Below, in pieces: positions 33,745 to 41,476 of a stretch of DNA of 64,000 nt (position 1 is its first letter; every line of letters begins with the position of its first letter). The translations under genes and the position numbers were made by a program. This stretch comes from CAWGLW01 sp963823525 (GTDB taxonomy: Bacteria; Pseudomonadota; Gammaproteobacteria; Steroidobacterales; Steroidobacteraceae): NCBI GenBank assembly GCA_963823525.1, contig CAWGLW010000006.1, positions 1,426,001 through 1,490,000 of the forward strand, read 5' to 3'. Under the pieces are notes generated by a model that was not told where the DNA came from, searched no databases, and worked only from the letters and a program-made list of their open reading frames with translations.

Positions 33745-34068
33745 GCCTGTAATCCTGTCGCCTTTCGGTCAGGTCGCAGGCTCAATCGGCGCCGGGCGAG
33801 CCTGCCCTGCCGGCCCATTGAACCGAACGGGACTCACGCCTACGGTAGCCGAAAATCGCTGCGCCGCCGATTCGTGGATACCGGCAGCGGGGGAGAAAAA
33901 TTGGCGCGGTTCCTGATCCGTGCAGGCAGCTTTACCGGCCGCCAAGCGGAATATGACGTCCGAATGACCTGATCGGATCGTGTGCGCCGTCCCGGGATAT
34001 GGCATTCTAAATGGCCAGCGCGGCGGCGTCCGTCGGTGGGAGCGCGACGCTGAGACCACGGAAGAGGT
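33745..34068. other. divergent intergenic region, no gene seen
   Basis: Between the WS/DGAT gene (minus) and a small membrane protein gene (plus). No frame here has a family match, ribosome binding site and sensible composition together. It should hold the promoter of the WS/DGAT-phasin-patatin run, but I see no convincing -35/-10 pair. Confidence 0.4.
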
Positions 34069-34074
34069 ATGGCG

Positions 34075-34377
34075 ATGAAATGGATTCTTGCTCTGACAGT
34101 CGTTGCGCTGCTGGCCATTTTGTTGCTGCGGAATGCGCGCAGCCGCGCCGAGCAACAGGAGGCTGAACGGAGGGCAAGCCGGTCAAGTGCCCGCAGAGGT
34201 CGGATTCCGCACGTGTCGGCGAACCTGAGGGGAATCGATGCAACCGGACAGGGATCGGCGGACCCGCGGGTCACCTCGCCGCGAACGCCGGGCCAGGCAG
34301 GCGCTGGTCTCAGTCAGCCGAGAGGTGGCTCAGCGACGACGCGGCGCGCTCCCAGTTCCGGCCGTCGAAGGGCCTGA
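34075..34377 (+). CDS. small single-pass membrane protein, unknown
   Basis: 100 aa from the ATG at 34075, which has GAAGAGG about 8 nt upstream; an ATG at 34069 is too close to that site. The N-terminus MKWILALTVVALLAILLLR is a clear membrane segment, followed by a basic, Arg- and Ser-rich cytoplasmic part. The last 23 codons overlap the 3' end of the GFA gene on the other strand and are low in structure. I cannot assign a family. The good start site argues for a real gene, the odd C-terminus against. Confidence 0.45.
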   Translation: MKWILALTVVALLAILLLRNARSRAEQQEAERRASRSSARRGRIPHVSANLRGIDATGQGSADPRVTSPRTPGQAGAGLSQPRGGSATTRRAPSSGRRRA

Positions 34378-34705
34378 TCTCGATGGCATCCATATCCGTC
34401 AGCCCGAGACAGCGGGCATTGACGCTGTATCCGTCCGGGTTGGAACGTGGCACATAGAACGACTTGATGCCGCAGCGTCCGCAGAAAAGATGCCGGGCAA
34501 CTCCGGTGTTGAAGGTGTAAGTCTCCAGCAGATCCTGCCCTTTCAGCAATCGGAATCGACGGGTCGGGACGATCAGGTGCCAGTAGCCCGTCATCGAGCA
34601 GATCGAGCAATTGCACTGATGCACGACCAGCCGTGATGGTGCATCAACCTCAAATAGAACCGCACCGCAATGACAACCGCCGGCATAGCTGATGAGCTGG
34701 TCCAT
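34310..34705 (-). CDS. GFA (CENP-V) family zinc protein
   Basis: 131 aa from the ATG at 34705. This is a glutathione-dependent formaldehyde-activating enzyme/CENP-V domain. Zinc-binding cysteines: GGCHCGAVLFEV (about 9-13), CNCSICSMTGYWH (about 32-39) and HLFCGRCGIKSFYVPRSNPDG (about 70-80, in parts). A true formaldehyde role is doubtful for most family members, and a general thiol/S-hydroxymethylglutathione link is only inferred. It is divergent from the DUF2868 gene. A longer start at 35029 would overlap that gene and is unlikely. Confidence 0.88.
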   Translation of the reverse strand: MDQLISYAGGCHCGAVLFEVDAPSRLVVHQCNCSICSMTGYWHLIVPTRRFRLLKGQDLLETYTFNTGVARHLFCGRCGIKSFYVPRSNPDGYSVNARCLGLTDMDAIEIRPFDGRNWERAASSLSHLSAD

Positions 34706-34823
34706 GGCTGGCCTCTCTATGGGGACTGAAACCCGCTTCTGCACATCGTCCCGTATCGCGGGATGACGCTCAAGGTGCCTGCCGCAGGAAGCGATTCCGG
34801 CCGGTTCAGGTACGATAGATCCT

Positions 34824-36305
34824 ATGCGCCCCGACGACCTGCGTGCCGTGCTGTTGCTCAAGGCGATTGAAGAGACCGATCGCACCGGTACGGTATTGCC
34901 GTTGAGCGATCGCGAGCACGCCACGCGGGACACTCTGAGGCAGCTCGAATTGACGCCCGCGCAATTGTCGTCGGAGTCACCAGGGGCGGATCTCGAGCGT
35001 GCGATCGTCGTGCGCAGCCAGCGGCTCATGTCTGCGCTGGAGCAACGCTACCCGATTCTCAGCGAAATCTCGGGGCGCGAGGCGCTGCCGGGCTGGTTGG
35101 CGCCGGTGCTTCTGCTGGCTGCGTTCGCGACCGGTGCGCTGCTGTCGACGCTCGACAGCAGCCGGCGGATCAACATCCTGGCCTTTCCATTCCTCGGCCT
35201 CATCCTGTGGAACCTGCTCGTGTATGCGCTACTTTTCCTGGGCGGGGTCAGGCGGCTGGGTGCCGGATCTGACGGTGCAAGGGCAAAGGGTACGTGGCTC
35301 GGTAACCTGCTCTCGCGCCGGCTTTCGCCATTGTTGAGCAGGACCGGGCAGGTTCACCGCGTTCTGGGTGAAGCACTCGCCGGCTTTACCTCCCAATGGG
35401 TCAGGTATGCTCAACCCATGCTGGCGAATCGCGTCCGGCAACTGTTTCATCTCGGGGCCGCGACGATGGCGCTCGGGCTCATCGCGGGGCTGTACTCACG
35501 AGGTCTGGCCTTCCAGTACCTGGCTGGCTGGGAAAGCACGTTTCTGGATGCACCGCAGGTCAGGTACCTGCTGGTGCTGTTGTTCGGGCCGGCCTCGGCA
35601 TGGTCGGGTATCGGGTTGCCGGAGACGCTTGAGCAGGTCGAGGCGCTACGCTGGACGGGCGAGGGCGGCGGTGGCGATGCGGCGCCGTGGATGCACCTGA
35701 TTGCACTCAGCCTGCTTATCTACGTGGTCATTCCTCGGCTGGTACTGGCCGGACTCGCCACATTACGGAGCGTGCAATTGAGGCGTCCGCGGCCCATGCC
35801 GGACGACCTCGTTGGTTATGCGGTCGCGGTCCTTGGTAGTGGCGGCGTCATGCGCCGTGGAGGCGTGGTCAGCGTGACCCCCTATGCTTGTGCGACAAGC
35901 ACGGAGACCCTGGCGGGTCTCGAAAAAGTGCTGGAAGAGCGCACTGGCGGGGATGCCCGCCTCGACCTGCGGACCGCACTGCGCTATGGAGAAGAAGACA
36001 ACGCCGCGGCGATGTTTGATTCGGGGGCAAACCGGATTGCCGATGCACATGTGCTGCTGTTCAGCCTCGCTGCGACCCCGGAAGCCGAGAACCACGGCGT
36101 TGTGTTGGCCGCCGCACGCGATTCAGCCGCGCGGGCGAGGCCGCGAACCGAGTTGTGGGTGGTTGTCGACGAGTCACCCTACCGCGCGCGTCTGGCCGCA
36201 GATTCCTCGATGGACACCCGGCTGGCCGAGCGTCGCGAGTTATGGCGTCGCTTCGTCGCCGGCTACGGGCTGGAGGCTTTTCTCGTCGACCTGACCCGTC
36301 CCTGA
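34824..36305 (+). CDS. DUF2868 membrane protein
   Basis: A 493-aa inner-membrane protein of the DUF2868 family. Membrane segments at about 92-112, 120-142, 210-232 (TMALGLIAGLYSRGLAFQY) and 290-315 (LIALSLLIYVVIPRLVLAG), with a soluble C-terminal domain of about 170 residues. No known catalytic motif. It is followed 2 nt later by the DUF3482 GTPase, a pairing widely conserved in gammaproteobacteria, so the two products probably work together at the membrane. TACGAT at 34811-34816 lies 7 nt before the ATG with no ribosome binding site, which hints at a leaderless or very short-leader transcript. Confidence 0.85.
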   Translation: MRPDDLRAVLLLKAIEETDRTGTVLPLSDREHATRDTLRQLELTPAQLSSESPGADLERAIVVRSQRLMSALEQRYPILSEISGREALPGWLAPVLLLAAFATGALLSTLDSSRRINILAFPFLGLILWNLLVYALLFLGGVRRLGAGSDGARAKGTWLGNLLSRRLSPLLSRTGQVHRVLGEALAGFTSQWVRYAQPMLANRVRQLFHLGAATMALGLIAGLYSRGLAFQYLAGWESTFLDAPQVRYLLVLLFGPASAWSGIGLPETLEQVEALRWTGEGGGGDAAPWMHLIALSLLIYVVIPRLVLAGLATLRSVQLRRPRPMPDDLVGYAVAVLGSGGVMRRGGVVSVTPYACATSTETLAGLEKVLEERTGGDARLDLRTALRYGEEDNAAAMFDSGANRIADAHVLLFSLAATPEAENHGVVLAAARDSAARARPRTELWVVVDESPYRARLAADSSMDTRLAERRELWRRFVAGYGLEAFLVDLTRP

Positions 36306-36307
36306 GC

Positions 36308-37753
36308 ATGAGCACGACCGTCAACCTGAGCCTGATATCGCACACCAATGTCGGCAAGACGACGCTGGCGCGGACTTTGCTGCGCCAGGATATCGGCATC
36401 GTTCGCGACGAAGCGCATGTCACCGAGATTGCGACGCAGTTCGTTCTGATCGAGAGCGCCGAAGGCGATCGGTTGCAGCTCTGGGATACGCCGGGTTTCG
36501 GCGACAGCATGCGCCTGCTCAAGCGCCTGCAGCAGAGCGACAATGCGTTTGGCTGGTTTCTTTCGCAGGTCTGGGACCGCTACGCGGATCGGCCTTTCTG
36601 GAGCAGCCAGCAAGCCATACGCAATGTCCGCGAGCAGGCCGACCTTGTGCTCTACCTCGTCAATGCGGCGGAGGATCCGGCCGTGGCCGGCTATGTTGAT
36701 CCCGAAATGAAGATCCTCGACTGGATCGGCAAGCCCGTCCTCGTTCTTCTCAATCAACTCGGAGCGCCACGGCCTGCTGTGATCGAGCAGCAGGATGTCG
36801 ACCGCTGGTCCGCATTCATGATCGACCACCCCGTAGCGAAGGGGGTCCTTGCCTTCGATGCGTTCGCGCGCTGCTGGGTCCAGGAGCATGTACTGCTCGA
36901 CCGGATTACAGTGGCGTTGCCAATCGAAAAACAGGCCGGGTTCGAGCGGCTCGCCGCGGCCTGGCGAGAACGAAACATGGCCGTTTTCAATGGCTCGATG
37001 GAGATCCTGTCCCGGCAGATTGCGCAGGCCGGGATCGACACCGAGGCGATTCCAACGCGAAAACTTGGCGAGAAGGCGAAGGCCTGGCTGGGTGGTCTGG
37101 CCGGTGGCGAGGCGCGCAAGGATCCAGCGGTCGAAAAGGCGATGCTCGCGCTGGCCGAACGCCTGGACACCGAGGTTCGCGCGGCCACCGACGAGTTGAT
37201 TGCGTTGCACGGACTCTCAGGTAAGGCTGCCGGGCAGGTTCTTAAGCGCATGGGCAGCGAGTTCGCGGTTCGAGAAGCGGCGGATGCCGGTAAGGCGAGT
37301 GTCTGGGGCGGTCTGGTCAGTGGCGCACTGGGCGGCCTGGCCGCGGACCTCGCCGCAGGCGGGCTGACCTTCGGAGCCGGCGTACTGATCGGCGGCATTG
37401 TCGGTGCGGTCGGTATGCGTGGCGTTGCAAAGGCTTATAACCTCGCGCGCGGAAGTGAAGAAACCATTGTGCGCTGGTCGCCGGCTTTCCTGACCGGTCG
37501 AGTGACGGCGGGGGTGATGCGTTACCTGGCCGTCGCGCATTTCGGCCGCGGTCGCGGCGATTTCGTCGAGACCGAATATCCGGCGCACTGGCAGGCGGTC
37601 GTCGCCAGGGTTGTGGCCAGCCGGAAAACTGCGCTGGACGCTATCTGGGGCATGGCCAGCGAGCCGGATGCTGTCGCTGCGGTTGAAGCGCAGCTTGCGA
37701 CCCAGATCGAATCGATTACCGACGAGGTACTGGGCGAACTTTACCCGGCCTGA
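36308..37753 (+). CDS. DUF3482 GTPase, partner of the DUF2868 protein
   Basis: 481 aa from the ATG at 36308. An Era/Der-like GTPase domain at the N-terminus: G1 SHTNVGKTTL (about 10-19), G3 LWDTPGFGDSM (about 58-68), and a degenerate G4 LLNQLG in place of NKXD. The DUF3482 C-terminal part contains an Ala/Gly-rich hydrophobic stretch at about 335-385 (GALGGLAADLAAGGLTFGAG) that could insert in a membrane. The weak NKXD motif suggests altered guanine specificity or slow turnover. It is tightly coupled to DUF2868. Confidence 0.87.
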   Translation: MSTTVNLSLISHTNVGKTTLARTLLRQDIGIVRDEAHVTEIATQFVLIESAEGDRLQLWDTPGFGDSMRLLKRLQQSDNAFGWFLSQVWDRYADRPFWSSQQAIRNVREQADLVLYLVNAAEDPAVAGYVDPEMKILDWIGKPVLVLLNQLGAPRPAVIEQQDVDRWSAFMIDHPVAKGVLAFDAFARCWVQEHVLLDRITVALPIEKQAGFERLAAAWRERNMAVFNGSMEILSRQIAQAGIDTEAIPTRKLGEKAKAWLGGLAGGEARKDPAVEKAMLALAERLDTEVRAATDELIALHGLSGKAAGQVLKRMGSEFAVREAADAGKASVWGGLVSGALGGLAADLAAGGLTFGAGVLIGGIVGAVGMRGVAKAYNLARGSEETIVRWSPAFLTGRVTAGVMRYLAVAHFGRGRGDFVETEYPAHWQAVVARVVASRKTALDAIWGMASEPDAVAAVEAQLATQIESITDEVLGELYPA

Positions 37754-38054
37754 GCGGGAACAGGCTCTTGCCACCCGCTGGCGGCTTCAACCGACCGAGA
37801 TGGCTGCCTGGGTACTTTCCCGGGTTGAGCCATAGCGCTCACCGGTTCCTGTTTTGAATCCCTTCCCGCTATTCGACGCTTAGACCCGGTCGATGGTTCA
37901 CCACACGCCGGTCGCCAATCATGAGCCGTCGTGCACGAGCGAATACCTGCGGCTTGTACCCATTCTCACCTGTTTGGGTGATTCTTCTTCGTTTCAGATA
38001 TGGTCTATTCGGACCATGGCCCACACCTGAGGCTGGAAGAGGCATTGACCGTCC
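37754..38054 (+). other. intergenic region before the LuxR-type gene
   Basis: About 300 nt without a supported gene. The left part may hold 3' structure of the DUF3482 transcript; the right part has the inverted repeat at 38000-38017 and should carry the promoter of the regulator gene. No tRNA or riboswitch fold is recognised. Confidence 0.4.
38000..38017. promoter_or_regulatory. inverted repeat, possible LuxR-type operator
   Basis: ATGGTC and GACCAT are perfect 6-bp arms around TATTCG, 38 nt upstream of the regulator ATG. Its size and form fit a dimeric regulator, so autoregulation is possible. Confidence 0.5.
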
Positions 38055-38792
38055 ATGACCGAGCAAGGCCGTTCCACGCACGGTGGTGGTGGCGCTGATG
38101 AGGAAGCAGGCCGCGATACGGACAAGGACCCGGTACGCACCGACGATGGGGGCCGTGCGATGCCAGGGACGGTGTCGTTCGGTCCCTTCCAGTCGGCGTC
38201 TCGCGGCACCCTTTCGGAGTTATGTCTCGCGGTGCTCGACCGGTTCGAGCGAGGCGCAATCCTGCTCGCCTCAGACGGCCTGATCATCGATGCTAATACG
38301 CCGGCCCGCGAACGGCTGGCCGCCGCCGAGCTGCTCGCCTCGCGGGCAGGCCGGCTGGTTTTCAATGATTCGATGCTGAATCTGGAACTGGAGCGAGTGC
38401 TCCGCGACCGTAAGCACGATTCGGCGCGGGCGCGCAGTTTCGCGCTGTACGGCAAACGGTCCGACGGGCAGCCGCCGCTGCGCGTGCTCGTATCGCCGCT
38501 ACCGGAATCCGAGGCGCACAACGTCGCCTTTCTTGCGTTCCTGTTCGCCGGGCCGGGTGAAGGCACGGAGATTTCGCAGGACCTGCTCAAAGAAATGTAT
38601 GGGCTTTCGGCTGCAGAAGCCGAGGTTGCTGCACGATTGTACGAGGGACACAGTGTCGACGACATCGCCGGTCTGCTCGAGCTTTCGCCGAATACGATCC
38701 GTACTCACGTCAAGCACGTATTCGCGAAATGCAACGTCAGGAAGCAGTCGGAACTTCTGCAGCTGCTGGCGCTCGGGCCGCGTCGCTACTGA
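38055..38792 (+). CDS. LuxR-family transcriptional regulator with PAS-like sensor part
   Basis: 245 aa. The C-terminal 60 residues are a LuxR helix-turn-helix: YGLSAAEAEVAARLYEGHSV, IAGLLELSPNTIRTHVKHVFAKC and RKQSELLQLL. The middle (about 60-165) reads like a PAS domain: AVLDRFERGAILLASDGLII, ANTPARERLAAA and the later VLVSPLPESEAH. The first 40 residues are Gly/Asp-rich and probably disordered. There is no phosphoacceptor receiver domain, so it is not a classical response regulator. Targets are unknown; an inverted repeat lies just upstream. Confidence 0.87.
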   Translation: MTEQGRSTHGGGGADEEAGRDTDKDPVRTDDGGRAMPGTVSFGPFQSASRGTLSELCLAVLDRFERGAILLASDGLIIDANTPARERLAAAELLASRAGRLVFNDSMLNLELERVLRDRKHDSARARSFALYGKRSDGQPPLRVLVSPLPESEAHNVAFLAFLFAGPGEGTEISQDLLKEMYGLSAAEAEVAARLYEGHSVDDIAGLLELSPNTIRTHVKHVFAKCNVRKQSELLQLLALGPRRY

Positions 38793-38807
38793 CCGCAAAT
38801 CCCCGGA

Positions 38808-39725
38808 TCAGGGAATAGCGACGGACAGGCAGCGGGCCTCGATTGAACAATGCACCGGTGTTGACCCGACGATCTGTCCGTCTGCCTCGACGTCGACCGA
38901 CGGCACTGACTCAATTCGGACCTGCTGGCCGCGCGCGTGACAGACGGCAGGGTCGCCGATGATCCGGCCGCGATAGAGTTTCCACAACTTTGGCAGCACG
39001 CGGGCAAGGCCCAGTTCCCTGACCGCAATGAGTTCAGCGATGCCGTCGTCGAGCCGCGCCATCGGCGCAACGTGCATTCGGTTCCCGCAGTATTGCCCGT
39101 TGGCGACGAAGGCAACCAGCAGGCGGCCTGCGATGGTCGTATCACCGGCCACGATCCGGAACTCGGGCGACCTGTAGCGGGCAAGCCCGCCCAGCGCGCC
39201 GCTCAGGTAGGCCAGCCGCGAGGGTATTTGTGCCGGCAGGCGCCGGATGACATCCGCGTCATACCCGGCACCGGCGACGTTGATGAACCAGCGACGAGAT
39301 CGCGGCCCGGCATCGGGAAAATCCAGCACGCCGACATCGTGCCGCATGGTCCGCCCGCCGGCCAGAATGTCGGCCAGTGCGGCGGGTGCGCCTGAAATAC
39401 CCAGCGACCTTGCCCAGTCGTTGGCGGTGCCCAGCGGAGCCACGGCGAGTGTCACGCCACGCGTTCCGCCCGCGCCGGCCGTCATGATGCCGTTCACGAC
39501 GTCATGCACGGACCCGTCGCCTCCGGCGACCAGGAGTCGTCGATGGCCCCGCCGGATGGCCTCCCTCGCGACGGCTTCCCCATCGCCCTGACGGCCGGTT
39601 TCGATGGTTTCAAAACGAATGGCGCGCGATTTCAGCGCATCGTCAACGGCGGGCCAGCGATCCCGACCATGAGCGCGGCCCGACGCCGGGTTGCGGATTA
39701 CCAGCCAGGGTGCGGATTCGGGCAT
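38808..39725 (-). CDS. diacylglycerol/lipid kinase family protein
   Basis: 305 aa, DAGK catalytic domain of the YegS/DgkB type, which phosphorylates lipids using ATP. N-terminal LVIRNPASGRAHG (about 8-20), nucleotide-binding LLVAGGDGSVHDVVNGIM (about 62-79), LAVAPLGTANDWARSLG (about 92) and the C-terminal VDVEADGQIVGSTPVH. These motifs match bacterial lipid kinases. The specific lipid (diacylglycerol, phosphatidylglycerol or other) cannot be told. It is convergent with the LuxR gene, 15 nt away, and follows a DUF4124 gene on the same strand. Confidence 0.9.
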   Translation of the reverse strand: MPESAPWLVIRNPASGRAHGRDRWPAVDDALKSRAIRFETIETGRQGDGEAVAREAIRRGHRRLLVAGGDGSVHDVVNGIMTAGAGGTRGVTLAVAPLGTANDWARSLGISGAPAALADILAGGRTMRHDVGVLDFPDAGPRSRRWFINVAGAGYDADVIRRLPAQIPSRLAYLSGALGGLARYRSPEFRIVAGDTTIAGRLLVAFVANGQYCGNRMHVAPMARLDDGIAELIAVRELGLARVLPKLWKLYRGRIIGDPAVCHARGQQVRIESVPSVDVEADGQIVGSTPVHCSIEARCLSVAIP

Positions 39726-39745
39726 CGCCGTGCCGCGACGCTCGC

Positions 39746-40321
39746 TCAGTGCACCGGAGAGGTGCAGTGCTGAGCGACAAAATCCTGCTGTACCCGAAGC
39801 TGTTCACGATCGACGGCTGACCCGTCGTCCAGCATCCCGGCCAGCACCTCGCGCGCCTCGATACAACGGAGGCTGTTCGCGACCTTCAGTTGTTCGGCGA
39901 GTCGCTCCTGCTCGCGCCTTTGCGCCGGATCCCTGCTGCAGTTGCGATCGGCGGTCTGCTGCAGTCGCTGCAACTCGCTGGCGCTGGTGGCCTGCGTGCC
40001 CCGCGTCAGGCGCTCCAGTCCTTCCAGTGCGATGACGCATTCACGCAGCTGCAGGCTGCCGAGAACGTCTCGCCGCCCGGCGACCTGTGAGGCGGAGGGG
40101 GCACTGTTCGCACGGCTCTGCGATGACCGGGACTGGCTGGGCTTGGATTTAACGGTGATGCGCTCGGCATCGACCCCTTTGGGGGGCTTCTCACTGGACA
40201 GGTGGACCACGCCTTCTTCGTCCACCCAGCGATAGATGGACTCGGCCATTATTTCAGCCGGGCAGAACAGCGCGGCCGCCAGCGACAGGGCCAAACCGGC
40301 CAGTAAGATCCTGAGCATCAC
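39746..40321 (-). CDS. DUF4124 secreted protein
   Basis: 191 aa with a signal peptide (ILLAGLALSLAAALFCPAEIMA). The DUF4124 domain follows at once: SIYRWVDEEGVVHLSSEKPP, a short WW-like fold typical of this family. The rest is a charged helix region with a Cys-containing coiled coil (QLRECVIALEGLERL, RLQQTADRNCSRDPAQRREQ). Periplasmic location likely. Function unknown for the family. 20 nt separate it from the lipid kinase downstream, and they may be cotranscribed. Confidence 0.85.
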   Translation of the reverse strand: MMLRILLAGLALSLAAALFCPAEIMAESIYRWVDEEGVVHLSSEKPPKGVDAERITVKSKPSQSRSSQSRANSAPSASQVAGRRDVLGSLQLRECVIALEGLERLTRGTQATSASELQRLQQTADRNCSRDPAQRREQERLAEQLKVANSLRCIEAREVLAGMLDDGSAVDREQLRVQQDFVAQHCTSPVH

Positions 40322-40378
40322 GAGCCCGACTTTAACGCAGCTGAACGTCCGCCGGTGGCGTCGTTACGCCGTCCGGTC

Positions 40379-41434
40379 TCATCGATAACGGGCCAGGATC
40401 TTCTCCAGGCCACTCTGGCCGGGCGTCAGCCTCTCGTAGCCCACCTGGTTCAGCGGCAGGTCGACGGTGTTGCTCATCGCGTGCATGTCCGGACCGCTCT
40501 GCGAAACATAGATCAGTCCGGTGACGTGCTCACCTTCGCGCAGACGTGACCGCAGGTATTCAAAGGCCTTGCCGCGATGACTTGGATCGTAGCGCCGGCT
40601 CAGTTTGCGCAGCAGGATCTGGCTGCCATCGTGCATCTCTACCGGCAGCACCTCGCCCTCATCGTAGGACACGCTGATTTCGCGCCTTGGCGGGATGTAG
40701 TCGGCGTTGACCGCCGGGTGGTAATGCTCACGCGTGTAGGCGTAACTCTTGGTTGATCCCTCGTGGTCATTAAATGTTACGCATGGAGAGATCACGTCGA
40801 TCAGCGCAAAGCCCTTGTGCATCAGGCCCGCCTTGATCAACGGTACGAGTTGCTCGCGGTCGCCTGAGAAGCCACGGGCAATGAACGTGCCGCCCATGGC
40901 CAGCGCGGCCAGCACGGGGTCTACCGGCGCCTGCTGGTTGACCTCGCCGCGCTTGGCGCGCGTACCGATATCGGCGGAGGCCGAGAACTGGCCCTTGGTG
41001 AGGCCGTAAACGCCGTTGTTCTCGCAGATATACAGCATGTTCACATTGCGCCGGATCGCGTGGGCGAACTGGCCGAAGCCAATGGAAATCGAGTCGCCGT
41101 CACCGGAGACGCCGATGTAATAAAGATCCTTGTTTGCCGCATTGGCGCCGGTTGCCACCGAGGGCATGCGGCCGTGTACCCCGTTGAACCCGTGCGCCGT
41201 GCTGGCGAAATACGCGGTCGTCTTCGACGAGCAGCCGATCCCGGAAAGCTTGACCAGCTGTTCGGGTTTCACGCCGAGCTCCCAGATAGCGGTAATGATC
41301 GAGGCGGTAACCGAGTCGTGACCACAGCCGGCGCAGAGCGTCGACATACCGCCTTCGTAGTCGCGGCGGGTCAGGCCGATTGAATTGGCCGGCAGGTCAG
41401 GGTGCCTGACTTTGGGTTTGTTGATATAGGACAT
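40379..41434 (-). CDS. korB: 2-oxoacid:acceptor oxidoreductase beta subunit (KorB)
   Basis: Thiamine-diphosphate-binding subunit, 351 aa, of a 2-oxoglutarate or pyruvate oxidoreductase. Seen: STLCAGCGHDSVTASI (about 30), GIGCSSKTTAYF, the ThDP-binding GVSGDGDSISIGFGQFAH (about 108) and NVNMLYICENNGVYGLTKGQ, with FIARGFSGDREQL further on. Length and motifs favour KorB over the longer pyruvate enzymes. It is the last gene of the kor operon, 42 nt after korA, and probably catalyses oxidative decarboxylation of 2-oxoglutarate to succinyl-CoA with ferredoxin or a bound Fe-S module as electron acceptor. Confidence 0.9.
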   Translation of the reverse strand: MSYINKPKVRHPDLPANSIGLTRRDYEGGMSTLCAGCGHDSVTASIITAIWELGVKPEQLVKLSGIGCSSKTTAYFASTAHGFNGVHGRMPSVATGANAANKDLYYIGVSGDGDSISIGFGQFAHAIRRNVNMLYICENNGVYGLTKGQFSASADIGTRAKRGEVNQQAPVDPVLAALAMGGTFIARGFSGDREQLVPLIKAGLMHKGFALIDVISPCVTFNDHEGSTKSYAYTREHYHPAVNADYIPPRREISVSYDEGEVLPVEMHDGSQILLRKLSRRYDPSHRGKAFEYLRSRLREGEHVTGLIYVSQSGPDMHAMSNTVDLPLNQVGYERLTPGQSGLEKILARYR

Positions 41435-41476
41435 GTGACCGTCCGTTTCCTGTACATCCGTGATTCGTTTGCGTGT

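Noticed and set aside
33628..33972. Plus-strand frame across the WS/DGAT start
   Set aside because: Mostly antisense to the WS/DGAT coding region, with no start signal and no family match.
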